Below are positions 27,530-36,783 of a DNA stretch of 64,000 bases, piece after piece. The DNA comes from Aeromonas eucrenophila (GTDB lineage: Bacteria > Pseudomonadota > Gammaproteobacteria > Enterobacterales > Aeromonadaceae). The notes below the pieces were generated by a model. That model was not told the origin of the DNA. It ran no database searches and worked only from the letters and a program-made list of their open reading frames with translations. The DNA is taken from assembly GCF_000819865.1 (NCBI RefSeq), contig NZ_CDDF01000001.1, forward strand, positions 318,036-382,035, written 5' to 3'. A program made the translations under genes and the position numbers. Every line of letters begins with the position of its first letter. Position 1 is the first letter of the stretch.

Positions 27530-29221
27530 CTATTGCTTCGCAATCTCCTCGTCGCGCAGCACGCGGCGCAGGATCTTGCCCACATTGGTCTTGGGAAGTT
27601 CGTCACGAAATTCTACCAGTTTCGGTACCTTATAGGCAGTCAGATGTTTACGGCAGTGCGCAATAATCTCGCCCTCCTGCAAGGTTGCATCTTTCTTGAC
27701 CACGAAGATCTTCACCAGCTCGCCGGACACCTTGTGAGGCACCCCCACGGCGGCCACTTCCAGCACCTTGGGGTGCAGCGCCACCACGTCTTCGATCTCG
27801 TTCGGATAGACGTTGAAGCCGGAGACCAGGATCATGTCCTTCTTGCGATCGACGATCTTGAAGAAACCCTGCTCATCGCACACCGCGATGTCGCCGGTGC
27901 AGAGCCAGCCATCCTGCATCACCTCGGCGGTGGCTTCCGGGCGCTGCCAGTAGCCGGTCATCACCTGTGGGCCGCGCACCTGCATCTCGCCGGGGGCGCC
28001 GAGCTCGGTGATCACCGCGCCCTTGTCGTCCACCAGACGAATATCGGTGGAGCAGACCGGCAGACCGATGGAGCCGTTATAGTCCACCAGATCGTAAGGA
28101 CAGACGCTCACCAGGGGCGAGCATTCAGTCAGGCCATAGCCTTCCAGCAGCGGGGTATCGGTCAGCGCCTTCCATTGCTCGGCCACCGCCCGCTGCACCG
28201 CCATGCCGCCGCCTATGGTCAGTTTCAAACCGGTGAAGTCCATGCTCTGGAACTCGCCGTTGTTGACCAGGGCATTGAACAGGGTGTTGACCCCGGTGAT
28301 GCAGGTGAAGGGGTACTTCTTGATCTCTTTGACGAAACCCGGGATGTCGCGGGGGTTGCTGATGAGCAGGTTGTAGCCACCCAGGCGCATGAACAACAGG
28401 CAGTTCACGGTCAGGGCGAACACGTGGTAGAGCGGCAGCGCCGTGACCACGAACTCCTTGCCGCGCTCCAGCACGGGGCCATAGACGCCGAGGCACTGCT
28501 CGACGTTGGCAATCATGTTGCGGTGGGTCAGCATGGCGCCCTTGGAGAGGCCCGTGGTGCCGCCGGTGTATTGGAGGAAGGCGATATCCTGGTTGCTGAT
28601 CTCGGGTTTGATGTATTGCAGGTAGCGGCCCTTGGCCAGGGCCTGGCGCATGGTGCTGGCGTGGGGCAGGTTGTATTTGGGCACCAGCTTCTTGACGTAT
28701 TTCACCACGAAGTTGACGAGGGTGCCCTTGGCCAGCCCCAGGTTGTCCCCCATCCGGGTCAAAATCACGTGCTTGACCGGGGTGTCGTAGACCACTTTTT
28801 CCAGGGTATGGGCGAAGTTGGAGACGATGACGATGGCCTTGGCGCCGGAGTCCTTGAGCTGATGCTCCAGCTCGCGCGGGGTATAGAGTGGGTTGACGTT
28901 CACCACCGTCATGCCGGCGCGCAGGATGCCAAACACGGCGATGGGGTATTGCAGCAGGTTCGGCATCATCACCGCCACCCTGTCACCCTTGACGAGCTTG
29001 AGCTCGTTTTGCAGGTAGGCGGCGAAGGCGCGGGACTGCTCCTCCAGCCGGCGATAGGTGATGGTCTGCCCCATGTTGACGAAGGCGGGCTGATCGGCAA
29101 ACTGGGTCACCGACTCCTCAAACATCTCTACCAGAGAGCCGTATTGGTCTGGATTGATCTCGGCGGGGACTCCTTCCGGATAACGCTTAAGCCAGACTTT
29201 TTCCACGAACTTCTCCTGCAT
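27530..29221 (-). CDS. fadD: Long-chain fatty acid-CoA ligase FadD
   Basis: Activates imported long-chain fatty acids to acyl-CoA at the inner membrane, feeding beta-oxidation (fadIJ lie at 55-58 kb). It has 563 residues (E. coli 561), very similar throughout: [12 protein letters not shown] (P-loop, near 215), [10 protein letters not shown] near 360, [12 protein letters not shown] near 475 and the C-terminal [11 protein letters not shown] lysine motif. The ATG at 29221 is preferred over the TTG at 29296. No FadR operator of the GGTC-N-GACC type is visible upstream. Confidence 0.96.
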   Translation of the reverse strand: MQEKFVEKVWLKRYPEGVPAEINPDQYGSLVEMFEESVTQFADQPAFVNMGQTITYRRLEEQSRAFAAYLQNELKLVKGDRVAVMMPNLLQYPIAVFGILRAGMTVVNVNPLYTPRELEHQLKDSGAKAIVIVSNFAHTLEKVVYDTPVKHVILTRMGDNLGLAKGTLVNFVVKYVKKLVPKYNLPHASTMRQALAKGRYLQYIKPEISNQDIAFLQYTGGTTGLSKGAMLTHRNMIANVEQCLGVYGPVLERGKEFVVTALPLYHVFALTVNCLLFMRLGGYNLLISNPRDIPGFVKEIKKYPFTCITGVNTLFNALVNNGEFQSMDFTGLKLTIGGGMAVQRAVAEQWKALTDTPLLEGYGLTECSPLVSVCPYDLVDYNGSIGLPVCSTDIRLVDDKGAVITELGAPGEMQVRGPQVMTGYWQRPEATAEVMQDGWLCTGDIAVCDEQGFFKIVDRKKDMILVSGFNVYPNEIEDVVALHPKVLEVAAVGVPHKVSGELVKIFVVKKDATLQEGEIIAHCRKHLTAYKVPKLVEFRDELPKTNVGKILRRVLRDEEIAKQ

Positions 29222-29403
29222 AACTAGCACCTGTGCGCTCACTGTGTTGCCTCCGTCCCTGTCCACATCTATTTCAATCAGTTGTTTTAAGCTCAAGCTC
29301 TAATGCCGCCATATTTACATAAGGCAACATCGATTAACAGCAAATTAACAACGAGAAAGTGTGAGGGAGAAAGCAAACCTGAAATGATATAAAGCCGCCG
29401 ATC

Positions 29404-30261
29404 CTAACGGATCTGGCAGAAGTTTTCGATACAAACGGCGGTTTTCGATGAATTATCCATATGAAAATGATGATTTCCCTCCACCACTGCCATTTCTATC
29501 TGCCCAAAGGCCTCGGCCCGCTGCTGCCACTGCTGGATCAGGGCCGGGAATCCCTGCTCCCCGCGGATAAACAACACGGGGCATTCGATGGCCCGGATCA
29601 GCGCCTGGGCCTGCCCCTCGCTCATGCGCATCGGCGACAGGTCCCGCAGCCGCGGGTCGCTGCGCCAGTGCCAGCGCCCGTCCAATACCCTCAGCTGTCG
29701 CTCGCAGATGAGGCGCGCCGCAGCGGGCGAGATGTCCGCCACCTTGCAACGGGCCGCCACCGCCTCCTCGAGGGAACCAAAGCCCACCGATGCCCGCTCC
29801 CGGGTACGGCTGCGATTCAAGATGGCGCGGCGCAGTTGCTCCGCCACCGCCTCGTCGGGTTGGCTCAGCGGCCCCAGCCCCTCCAGCATGATGAGGCGCT
29901 CGACCTGTTCGGGAAAGACACCGGCATAGGCGCTGGCAATCAAGGCACCGAGTGAGTGGCCGAGCAGCATGAAGCGCTGCCAGCCGGCAGCCCGGCTTAT
30001 CTGGTGGAGATCGTCCAGCCAGTCGACGAAGACATAGGGCGTCGCCTTGTGATCCGAGTGGCCGTGGCCGGGCAAGTCGACGCAGATGAGGTGGAAATCA
30101 TCGAGATGAGGGGCGAGCGGCAGGAAGCTGGCGCCGTTGTCGAGCCAGCCGTGCAGGGCGATGAGCAAGGGCTTGCCTCGCTGCCCGTTGTCAAGCAGGG
30201 CAATCCGGCGACCGTCCGCCAGTTGCAGACTCTGTTCCTGCATCAGCCCCTCCGTCATCAC
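29404..30261 (-). CDS. Alpha/beta hydrolase
   Basis: Cytosolic alpha/beta-hydrolase fold protein of 285 residues. The oxyanion region LHGWLDNGASF is near 38, the nucleophile elbow GHSLGA near 100 (Ser), the acid region CPVLFIRGEQG near 225 and the His in VVEGNHHFHMD near 260. The family resembles serine hydrolases such as the MEST/ABHD group; the substrate is unknown. It overlaps slp by 4 bases and so belongs to the tsaB-slp unit. This gene is an addition relative to the E. coli order yoaA-tsaB-slp-fadD. Confidence 0.88.
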   Translation of the reverse strand: MMTEGLMQEQSLQLADGRRIALLDNGQRGKPLLIALHGWLDNGASFLPLAPHLDDFHLICVDLPGHGHSDHKATPYVFVDWLDDLHQISRAAGWQRFMLLGHSLGALIASAYAGVFPEQVERLIMLEGLGPLSQPDEAVAEQLRRAILNRSRTRERASVGFGSLEEAVAARCKVADISPAAARLICERQLRVLDGRWHWRSDPRLRDLSPMRMSEGQAQALIRAIECPVLFIRGEQGFPALIQQWQQRAEAFGQIEMAVVEGNHHFHMDNSSKTAVCIENFCQIR

Positions 30262-30776
30262 CAGTAGCGGTGCAGCGACCGTCTCGGCCAGTAGGGATCA
30301 TAGAAGGGATCGTAGAAGTAAGGGTCCGCGTAGCGGATCTCCACCTCTTTGACCGGCGGCCACAGCTTGCTGGCGGTCACCTTGAGCACCGAGAAGCGGT
30401 ACTTGTGCTTGCCTATCGCGCTCTCTTCCGGCGCCTCCAGGGTGCCGAGCACCGTCAGGCTGCGCCCCTTCGCATAGAGACCGGGATCCGCGAAGCCCTT
30501 CATGATGGCGAGAAAGCGCCCCGGGCTCTGCTCGGTCTGCTCCGGTACACCGTTGCTTTTCAGCGGCAGGTAGACCACCTCGATGATGCTCTGATCCTGC
30601 TCGTTGTGCACAGCCGCGATGACCCCGCTCCAGCGCGCCGGCTTGCCGTTCATGCCTTGCAGCGCTGGCTGATAGGCCACCAGCGCACTCTGTGGCTCAT
30701 AGGCCAGCTCCTTGGGCACCGAACTGCAGCCACCGAGCAGCAGCCCCATCAGGCCCAGCATGATCATGCGTTTCAT
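30258..30776 (-). CDS. Slp/YeaY-family outer-membrane lipoprotein
   Basis: A 172-residue lipoprotein: signal peptide MKRMIMLGLMGLLLGGC with the lipobox LLGGC and Cys17. The body matches Slp family features (VIAAVHNEQDQSIIEVVYLPL, then GRFLAIMKGFADPGLYAKGR). The C-terminus is Tyr/Pro/Asp-rich (DPYFYDPFYDPYWPRRS). Slp proteins are starvation- or stationary-phase-induced outer-membrane lipoproteins. It sits between tsaB and the hydrolase, as yeaY does near yeaZ in E. coli. Confidence 0.9.
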   Translation of the reverse strand: MKRMIMLGLMGLLLGGCSSVPKELAYEPQSALVAYQPALQGMNGKPARWSGVIAAVHNEQDQSIIEVVYLPLKSNGVPEQTEQSPGRFLAIMKGFADPGLYAKGRSLTVLGTLEAPEESAIGKHKYRFSVLKVTASKLWPPVKEVEIRYADPYFYDPFYDPYWPRRSLHRYW

Positions 30777-30817
30777 CGTTCTGACTCCTTCGCCGGGCAA
30801 CAGCCCGCGGTTCACAG

Positions 30818-31531
30818 TTATTCGCGACCCGGCAGTTTCTTCCAGGTCACCTTGTCACGCAAATAAACAGGGGTCGCCTGCTCCACCGCGACCGCCTCTC
30901 CCGCCAACCAGGCGGCGCGGGCCAGGGGCAGCATGTCGAGCGCCGCCGGGAAACGCACGGCCTGGCTCCTCACCAGATCTTCGGCCAAATTGGCCAAGGT
31001 TTCACCATAGGTTTCAAAGCCGGTGCCCACCGCCGACCAGGATCCCGTCAGGGTCGCATCTGCGGTCAACTCCGCCACCAGCAAAGACGGCTCGCTCACC
31101 ACTTCCTCCCCCACCAGCTGCATGCACTCTGCCTGCAACTCATAGCGGCCGAAGTAGACCTCGTTCATGCGCGCATCGATGGCGCTGAGCACGCGGGTAG
31201 CCCCTTCCAGGCGATGAACCCCTTGCGCCATGGCTGCCAGGGTGGAGATGCCGATGAGCGGCACCCCAGCCCCGAACGCCAGCCCCTGGGCCACGCTGAT
31301 GCCGATCCGCACGCCGGTGAAGGAGCCAGGGCCGCGGCCGAAGGCGATGGCGTCGAGCTGGTCCAACGATATGCCGGCGTCCTCTAACACAGCCTGAACC
31401 ATGGGCAGGATTTTACGGGTGTGATCCCGCGGCGCTTCCTCCCAACGGGAGAACACCTTGTCCCCCACCAGCAAGGCGGCGGAGCAGGCTTCGGTGGCGG
31501 TATCAACGGCCAGGATCTTCAACTCGTTCAT
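30818..31531 (-). CDS. tsaB: tRNA t6A biosynthesis protein TsaB
   Basis: Partner of TsaD in threonylcarbamoylation of A37 in ANN-decoding tRNAs. It is an ASKHA-fold protein of 237 residues (E. coli YeaZ 231). ILAVDTATEACSAAL is at the N-terminus and GRGPGSFTGVRIG near 66 is the family signature. The start at 31531 is the family start. First gene of a tsaB-slp-hydrolase unit, preceded by the tandem repeats that follow yoaA. Confidence 0.95.
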   Translation of the reverse strand: MNELKILAVDTATEACSAALLVGDKVFSRWEEAPRDHTRKILPMVQAVLEDAGISLDQLDAIAFGRGPGSFTGVRIGISVAQGLAFGAGVPLIGISTLAAMAQGVHRLEGATRVLSAIDARMNEVYFGRYELQAECMQLVGEEVVSEPSLLVAELTADATLTGSWSAVGTGFETYGETLANLAEDLVRSQAVRFPAALDMLPLARAAWLAGEAVAVEQATPVYLRDKVTWKKLPGRE

Positions 31532-31670
31532 GCTCTTTATTCTCTTCACATCAGTCAGTTAAATCATCGGCAGTGCAGTTCCCGCCGGTTATGCAAATCA
31601 GGTTTCAAGGGGTTCTCGGCCCCTCATGAGATCGCCCTATGGCGACGCTCAGGCACGAGGCGAGCCATTC

Positions 31671-31876
31671 CCAGATGACGCGCCACGCTCGAAAAAATTG
31701 CCCAATGCGGCAAGCTCCCGGGTGCTGGGGATACCTTGGGAAGGCTTATTCGTTACGTCCCCAGAAATCTTCCAATCTGCCCAGGGCGCGAGCTCTGGGG
31801 GATGCCTTTGGGAGGCTCAATCGTTACGTCCCCAGAAATCCCCCAATCTGTCCAGATCGCGGGTTCTGGGGATAGC
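31671..31876 (-). repeat. Three tandem copies of the yoaA 3' end
   Basis: Units of 64 bases with a 71-base period. Unit 1 (31813-31876) is the coding end of yoaA including its stop. Unit 2 (31742-31805) is a close copy. Unit 3 (about 31671-31734) is diverged. Read in the same register, unit 1 ends PRTRDLDRLGDFWGRND-stop and unit 2 PRARALGRLEDFWGRNE-stop, each preceded by SLP. Unit 2 can be read from a TTG that overlaps the yoaA stop (TTGA). The third unit keeps SLPKVSP but has lost the rest. Confidence 0.8.
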
Positions 31877-33727
31877 GGGCAGGCTCTTGATAAAGGTGGC
31901 GCCGTAGGGTTTGTTGACCATGCGCGGATCACATATCACCAGCACGCCGTGATCTCTGCGATCACGGATAAGCCGCCCTACGCCCTGCTTGAGCGCGATC
32001 ACCGCCTTGGGCAGCTGGATGTCGGCGAAGGGATCCCCGCCCTTGAGCTTGCAGTCGTCGACCCGCGCCTTGAGCAGGGGGTCGTCGGGGCTGGCAAACG
32101 GCAGCTTGTCGATGATAACACAGGACAATGCGGCCCCCCGTACGTCTATCCCCTCCCAGAAACTGCTGGTGGCCACCAGCACGGCACGGCCGTTGTCCAC
32201 GAAGGTCTTGAGCAACCGCTGCTTGTTGTCTTCCCCCTGCAGCAAGACGGTGCGGCCAATCTCCCGGCGCAGCACCTCGGCCACCTGGCGCATCACCTGA
32301 TGGCTGGTACAGAGGAAGAAGCAGCCTCCCGGCGTCTTGTTGATGAGCGGGATCATCAAGGTCGCGAGCTGCTCCCCCCGGCCAAAGGCGTTGGGCTCGG
32401 GCAGGAAGCGCGGCACGCACAAGCGGGCCTGCTCGGCGTAGTCGAACGGGCTGTCGAGGGTAAGCTCGGCACTGCCGGCGAGCCCGAGCTCGGTCTTGAA
32501 GTGATCGAAGCGATTGTCCACCGTCAGGGTGGCGGAGGTGAATACCCAGGCCACCTCGGGGCGCAGCACCTCGGCGCCGAAGCGATCGGCCACCGACAGC
32601 GGGGTGAGGCTGAGGGTAAAGTGCAGCCGTGAGCAGTCGTACCAGTAAGAGAAGCCGGTCTGGTTGATGGCGAGCACCTCACCGAGCCGGGTACGCAGCT
32701 CGCAGATCCGCTCGAAGGCGTGATCGAGCTGCTCGCCGCGCCCGAGCGCGAGTTTGAGCACCTCGTAGCACAAGCCAAGCGCATCGCCCAGCCGTGCCAG
32801 CGCCTGGGCCCAGAGGGGATGGCGCAACATGTCGCGGGTATTGCCACGGCCCCCGTCCACCCCGAAGGCCAGACGCAGGTCCTGACTCGCGATGGCAAGC
32901 CTGTCCGCCGCCTTGCCAAGCTGCCCCATGTCGTGGGCCTCGGCGCGATAGGCGAGCTGGATATCCTGGGCGAGATCCTGGATGGTGCGGCTGCCCACCG
33001 ACTTGCCGAAGTAGTTGGTAGCGATCTCCGGCAGCTGGTGCGCCTCGTCGAACACATAGACCTGGGCCTCTGGCACCAGCTCGCCAAATCCCGTGTCTTT
33101 GACCGCCATATCGGCGAAGAAGAGGTGATGATTGATCACCACCACCTGGGCATCCATGGCCCGGCGGCGCGCCACCACCAGGTGGCAGTCGTCGTAATAG
33201 GGACAGTCGCGGCCGAGGCAATTCTCGTTGGTGCTGGTGATATGGGGCAGGATCTCGGCATTCTCCTGCAACCCCGGAATGTCTCCCACATCGCCGGTCA
33301 GGGTGGCGGTGGACCAGGACTTCACCTTGACCAGATCGGTCAGCACCTCGGGCTTTTGCAGATGGGACTCGCCGAGCAGGCGATTCATGCGCTCGATGCA
33401 CAGATAGTTGCTGCGCCCCTTGAGCAGGGCCACCGGCGGGGTGTAGGAGAGCGCCCCCGTGATGGTCGGCAGATCCCGGTAGAACAGCTGCTCCTGCAGG
33501 TTCTTGGAGCCGGTGCTGATCACCACCCGCTTGCCGGACTCCAGCGCTGGCACCAGATAGGCATAGGTCTTGCCGGTGCCCGTCCCCGCCTCCACCAGCA
33601 GGCGTCCCCCGCTCTTGATGGCGTGCGCCACCGCCTCGGCCATCGCCAGTTGCGGCGCACGGGCGACAAAGCCATCGATGTGGCTGGCCAGGGGGCCATC
33701 AGGCTTGAACAGGGTCTGTATGGTCAA
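31817..33727 (-). CDS. yoaA: DinG-family ATP-dependent helicase YoaA
   Basis: XPD/DinG-like superfamily 2 helicase, linked in E. coli to replication-fork repair with HolC. Walker A EAGTGTGKT is near 45, DEAH near 228 and an iron-sulphur cluster site is suggested by a Cys near 115 and CLGRDCPYYDDC near 172. The ATG at 33799 would add 24 residues without homology; a TTG at 33727 gives 636 residues, the E. coli length. The 3' end is followed by degenerate tandem copies of itself. Confidence 0.94.
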   Translation of the reverse strand: MTIQTLFKPDGPLASHIDGFVARAPQLAMAEAVAHAIKSGGRLLVEAGTGTGKTYAYLVPALESGKRVVISTGSKNLQEQLFYRDLPTITGALSYTPPVALLKGRSNYLCIERMNRLLGESHLQKPEVLTDLVKVKSWSTATLTGDVGDIPGLQENAEILPHITSTNENCLGRDCPYYDDCHLVVARRRAMDAQVVVINHHLFFADMAVKDTGFGELVPEAQVYVFDEAHQLPEIATNYFGKSVGSRTIQDLAQDIQLAYRAEAHDMGQLGKAADRLAIASQDLRLAFGVDGGRGNTRDMLRHPLWAQALARLGDALGLCYEVLKLALGRGEQLDHAFERICELRTRLGEVLAINQTGFSYWYDCSRLHFTLSLTPLSVADRFGAEVLRPEVAWVFTSATLTVDNRFDHFKTELGLAGSAELTLDSPFDYAEQARLCVPRFLPEPNAFGRGEQLATLMIPLINKTPGGCFFLCTSHQVMRQVAEVLRREIGRTVLLQGEDNKQRLLKTFVDNGRAVLVATSSFWEGIDVRGAALSCVIIDKLPFASPDDPLLKARVDDCKLKGGDPFADIQLPKAVIALKQGVGRLIRDRRDHGVLVICDPRMVNKPYGATFIKSLPAIPRTRDLDRLGDFWGRND

Positions 33728-33892
33728 AGGGGAGTCCCGCGCAAAAGCGGCATTATGCCAAAAGCGCGGGCAAAGCGGGATCGCTAAATCGCGTTGCAAT
33801 GCACCTTCTTGTGCGCGCGACGCCGCTCAAGGTGCAGGGCATCCGCGCTGTGCTGGTGTTGACGGCATGGGAGGCGAGCAAGCGGACAAACC

Positions 33893-34135
33893 TCAGACGA
33901 AGATATCGATCTTGTGCTCGGGATCCGGCTTGTGATCATCGTCTTTGGTCGCCGGCTGATCGCGCCTAGCCTGTGGATGGGGTGGCTGCTGCGACCCCTC
34001 GCCACCGCCGTCGGCACTGGTCTTGCGCAGCTTGTGCTTTTGGCTTATCTGGGTCACCTCCCGCTTGATGTCATCGGGACTCGGGGACGCCGGCGCCCGT
34101 GGCAAGATGGGGAATAACAGGTCCTGACTGGGCAT
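33893..34135 (-). CDS. Small hypothetical protein, disordered
   Basis: An 80-residue frame, MPSQDLLFPILPRAPASPS at the start and DPEHKIDIFV at the end, with a hydrophilic Gln/Pro/Asp/Lys-rich middle and no predicted membrane segment. GGAG lies 7 bases before the ATG. I recognise no family. A good ribosome site and unforced codon use support it; function is unknown. It diverges from the his operon. Confidence 0.55.
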   Translation of the reverse strand: MPSQDLLFPILPRAPASPSPDDIKREVTQISQKHKLRKTSADGGGEGSQQPPHPQARRDQPATKDDDHKPDPEHKIDIFV

Positions 34136-34220
34136 GATGCGACTCCGGCTGAGCTGATTGATTAGTTATCGACCGAACAATCGTTTTCTTGATTTTAATC
34201 CATCAAGTCACATTCTCGGG

Positions 34221-34248
34221 TTGCAATTTCCGTCAAGGTCGGTAATGT
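34221..34248 (+). promoter_or_regulatory. Candidate his operon promoter
   Basis: TTGCAA, 16 bases, TAATGT, about 45 bases before the hisL start. Placed by consensus only. Confidence 0.45.
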
Positions 34249-34294
34249 AAATCGGGCGTCATCTACGACATCTTATTCGTAAAGGATTCATTAC

Positions 34295-34345
34295 ATGAAG
34301 TTCAACCAACTGAAGACTCATCACCACCATCATCATCCCGAATAG
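34295..34345 (+). CDS. hisL: his operon leader peptide
   Basis: A 16-residue peptide, MKFNQLKTHHHHHHPE, with six consecutive His codons (E. coli has seven). AAAGGA lies 8 bases before the ATG. Ribosome stalling at the His codons when charged tRNA-His is scarce should favour the antiterminator over the hairpin at 34413-34446. Confidence 0.93.
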   Translation: MKFNQLKTHHHHHHPE

Positions 34346-34412
34346 TCTTTCAGGAGGTTGACTGCTGGAAGACACTTAACTGGTGACTTCCAAAAGGACC
34401 GCAAGATTCATA

Positions 34413-34446
34413 AACCCTCGGAAGCACACACTTCCGAGGGTTTTTT
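34413..34446 (+). terminator. his attenuator terminator
   Basis: Stem AAACCCTCGGAAG/CTTCCGAGGG followed by TTTTTT, between hisL and hisG. With hisL it makes a classical transcription attenuator. Confidence 0.92.
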
Positions 34447-34474
34447 CGTTTTTGACTAGTAAGGAAATCGAGCA

Positions 34475-35371
34475 ATGGAAACACAACGTCTGCGCATCGC
34501 CATGCAAAAATCCGGTCGCCTGAGCCAGGACTCCCAGGCTCTGTTCAAGAGCTGCGGCCTCAAGATCAACTTGCGCGAGCAGCGTCTCATCGCCCACGTG
34601 GAAAACATGCCCATCGACATACTGCGGGTGCGTGATGACGATATCCCGGGCCTGGTGATGGAAGGGGTGGTCGACCTTGGCATCATCGGCGAGAACGTGC
34701 TGGAAGAAGTGCAGCTCATCCGCGCTTCCCAGGGCCAACCCTTCGCGGTCAAGACCCTCAAACAGCTCGACTTCGGCGGCTGCCGTCTCTCCCTCGCCAT
34801 TCCCGACGACGTGGAGTATCAAGGCCCCGCCAGCCTCGCCGGCAAGCGCATCGCCACCTCCTACCCTGGTCTGCTCAAGCGCTTCTTCGATGAACAGGGC
34901 CTGAGCTTCAAGAGCGTGATGCTGGGTGGCTCGGTGGAAGTGGCGCCGCGCGCAGGTCTGGCCGACGCCATCTGCGATCTGGTCTCCACCGGTGCGACCC
35001 TCGAGGCCAACGGCCTCAAAGAGGTGGAAGTCATCTACCGCTCCAAGGCGGTGCTGGTGCAGGCGCCCAATCCATTGAACGCCGCCAAACAGGCCATCAT
35101 CGACAAGCTGTTGCCCCGCATCCAGGGCATGCAACAGGCTCGCGAAAGCAAATACATCATGCTGCACGCCCCCAAAGACAAGCTCGATGCCATCACCTCC
35201 CTGCTGCCGGGTGCCGAGCGCCCCACCATCATGCAGCTGGCCGGTGACACCAATCAGGTCGCCCTGCACGTGGTATCCAGCGAGACACTGTTCTGGGAGA
35301 CCATGGAGCAGCTCAAGGCCCTGGGTGCCAGCTCCATTCTGGTACTGCCCATCGAAAAAATGATGGAATAA
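34475..35371 (+). CDS. hisG: ATP phosphoribosyltransferase
   Basis: First, feedback-inhibited step of histidine synthesis: ATP plus PRPP gives phosphoribosyl-ATP. It has 298 residues, the long (HisGL) form with the C-terminal regulatory domain ([21 protein letters not shown] near 230). [12 protein letters not shown] and [18 protein letters not shown] (PRPP site, near 170) are clear. AAGGA precedes the ATG at a 9-base spacing. Confidence 0.97.
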   Translation: METQRLRIAMQKSGRLSQDSQALFKSCGLKINLREQRLIAHVENMPIDILRVRDDDIPGLVMEGVVDLGIIGENVLEEVQLIRASQGQPFAVKTLKQLDFGGCRLSLAIPDDVEYQGPASLAGKRIATSYPGLLKRFFDEQGLSFKSVMLGGSVEVAPRAGLADAICDLVSTGATLEANGLKEVEVIYRSKAVLVQAPNPLNAAKQAIIDKLLPRIQGMQQARESKYIMLHAPKDKLDAITSLLPGAERPTIMQLAGDTNQVALHVVSSETLFWETMEQLKALGASSILVLPIEKMME

Positions 35372-35383
35372 GGACGGGACATC

Positions 35384-36682
35384 ATGCAGACCCTGATCTG
35401 GAAGACCCTCTCCCCCGCCCAACAGGCCGACGTGCTGACCCGGCCGGCGTTGAATGACGAGGCCGACATCGGCGCCGTGGTGCGGGACATCATCGCCGCC
35501 GTGCGTGGCCGGGGAGATGAGGCCCTGCGCGAGCTCGGCCTGCGCTTCGAACGTGCCCCCCGCGAGCAGTTGCGGGTGAGCGAAGCCGAGACGGACGCCG
35601 CCTGCGCGCGCCTCGGGGATGACATCAAAGATGCCATCAATGCCGCCATCAACAACATTCGCACCTTCCACGCAGCGCAAGTGCAGCCGATTGTGCGGGT
35701 GGAAACCCAACCCGGCGTCATTTGTGAGCTGCGCACCCAACCCATCAGCCGGGTCGGCCTCTATGTGCCGGGGGGCAGCGCCCCGCTCCCTTCAACCGTA
35801 ATGATGCTGTCCATTCCGGCCGCCATCGCCGGTTGCCGTGAGGTGGTGCTCTGCACCCCGTCCCCCGCCAGCGACGAGATCCTGTTTGCCGCCCGCGCCT
35901 GCGGCGTGCGCCAGGTGTTTGCCATCGGCGGCGCCCAGGCCATCGCTGCCATGGCCTATGGCACCGAGTCCATCCCCAAGGTGGACAAGATCTTTGGCCC
36001 GGGCAATGCCTACGTGACCGAGGCCAAAGGTCAGGTCTCCCGCGACTGGCGCGGCGCGGCCATCGACATGCCGGCCGGCCCCTCCGAGGTGCTGGTGATA
36101 GCCGACGAGAGTGCCAACGCGGCCTTCGTGGCGGCGGACCTGCTCTCCCAGGCCGAGCACGGCCCGGACAGCCAGGTGGTGCTGGTCACCACCTCGCCGC
36201 GCCTGGCCGATGCCATCAGCGGGGAGATAAAGGCGCAGCTGACCCGGCTCAGCCGCCGGGACATCGCCGCCAAGGCGCTCGGCTCAAGCCTGGTGATCCT
36301 GTGCGACAGCCTGGATGAGGCCTGCGCCATCTCCAACGCCTATGCCCCCGAGCACTTGATTGTGCAGACCGAGGCACCGCGCGACTTGCTCGACAGGCTA
36401 GAGAACGCCGGCTCCATCTTCTTGGGAGCCTGGACGCCGGAATCCGTGGGAGATTACGCCAGCGGCACCAACCACACCCTGCCCACCTACGGCTATGCCC
36501 GCACCTGCTCGAGCCTCGGGCTCGCGGATTACCAGCGCCGCTACACGGTGCAGGAGCTGAGCGTCGAGGGTATCCAGGGGCTGGGTCCCATCGTCCAGCG
36601 CATCGCCGAGGCCGAGGGGCTCGATGCCCATAAAAACGCCGTCACCCTGAGGCTAAAAGCACTGCAAAAGGGGCTGTCATGA
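35384..36682 (+). CDS. hisD: Histidinol dehydrogenase
   Basis: NAD-dependent four-electron oxidation of histidinol to histidine, the last two steps. It has 432 residues (E. coli 434). VGLYVPGGSAPLPSTVMML near 125, GPGNAYVTEAK near 205, DMPAGPSEVLV near 228 and the zinc/catalytic HGPDSQ and GTNHTLPTYG motifs are present. The end NAVTLRLKALQKGLS is intact; the same stretch recurs in degenerate form in the mini-ORF that follows, whose ATG overlaps this stop. Confidence 0.97.
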   Translation: MQTLIWKTLSPAQQADVLTRPALNDEADIGAVVRDIIAAVRGRGDEALRELGLRFERAPREQLRVSEAETDAACARLGDDIKDAINAAINNIRTFHAAQVQPIVRVETQPGVICELRTQPISRVGLYVPGGSAPLPSTVMMLSIPAAIAGCREVVLCTPSPASDEILFAARACGVRQVFAIGGAQAIAAMAYGTESIPKVDKIFGPGNAYVTEAKGQVSRDWRGAAIDMPAGPSEVLVIADESANAAFVAADLLSQAEHGPDSQVVLVTTSPRLADAISGEIKAQLTRLSRRDIAAKALGSSLVILCDSLDEACAISNAYAPEHLIVQTEAPRDLLDRLENAGSIFLGAWTPESVGDYASGTNHTLPTYGYARTCSSLGLADYQRRYTVQELSVEGIQGLGPIVQRIAEAEGLDAHKNAVTLRLKALQKGLS

Positions 36683-36783
36683 AGATCACCGCCCCAGCGG
36701 GCCGCGATGCCCGCCTAAACAACGCCGTCACCCTGAGATTGAACGCCCTCACCGCCAAGCAGCAACAAAAGGATCTGTCATGA
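36679..36783 (+). CDS. Mini-ORF between hisD and hisC carrying a copy of the hisD C-terminus
   Basis: A 34-codon frame. Its ATG overlaps the hisD stop (ATGA) and its TGA overlaps the hisC ATG (ATGA). It begins MKITAPAGRDARLN and then repeats the hisD end: NAVTLRLNAL and ...KDLS-stop against NAVTLRLKAL and ...KGLS-stop. In E. coli hisD and hisC adjoin directly. The likely origin is tandem duplication of the junction, with the open frame kept so that ribosomes pass from hisD to hisC. Whether the peptide itself matters is unknown. Confidence 0.5.
   Translation: MKITAPAGRDARLNNAVTLRLNALTAKQQQKDLS

Noticed and set aside
29222-29403. A FadR or CRP site before fadD
   Set aside because: No GGTC-N-GACC core or TGTGA-N6-TCACA pair is present.
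31626-31907. Plus-strand frames across the yoaA repeats as a possible gene
   Set aside because: They are open only because the repeats are open in several frames; the repeats are explained by the minus-strand yoaA end.
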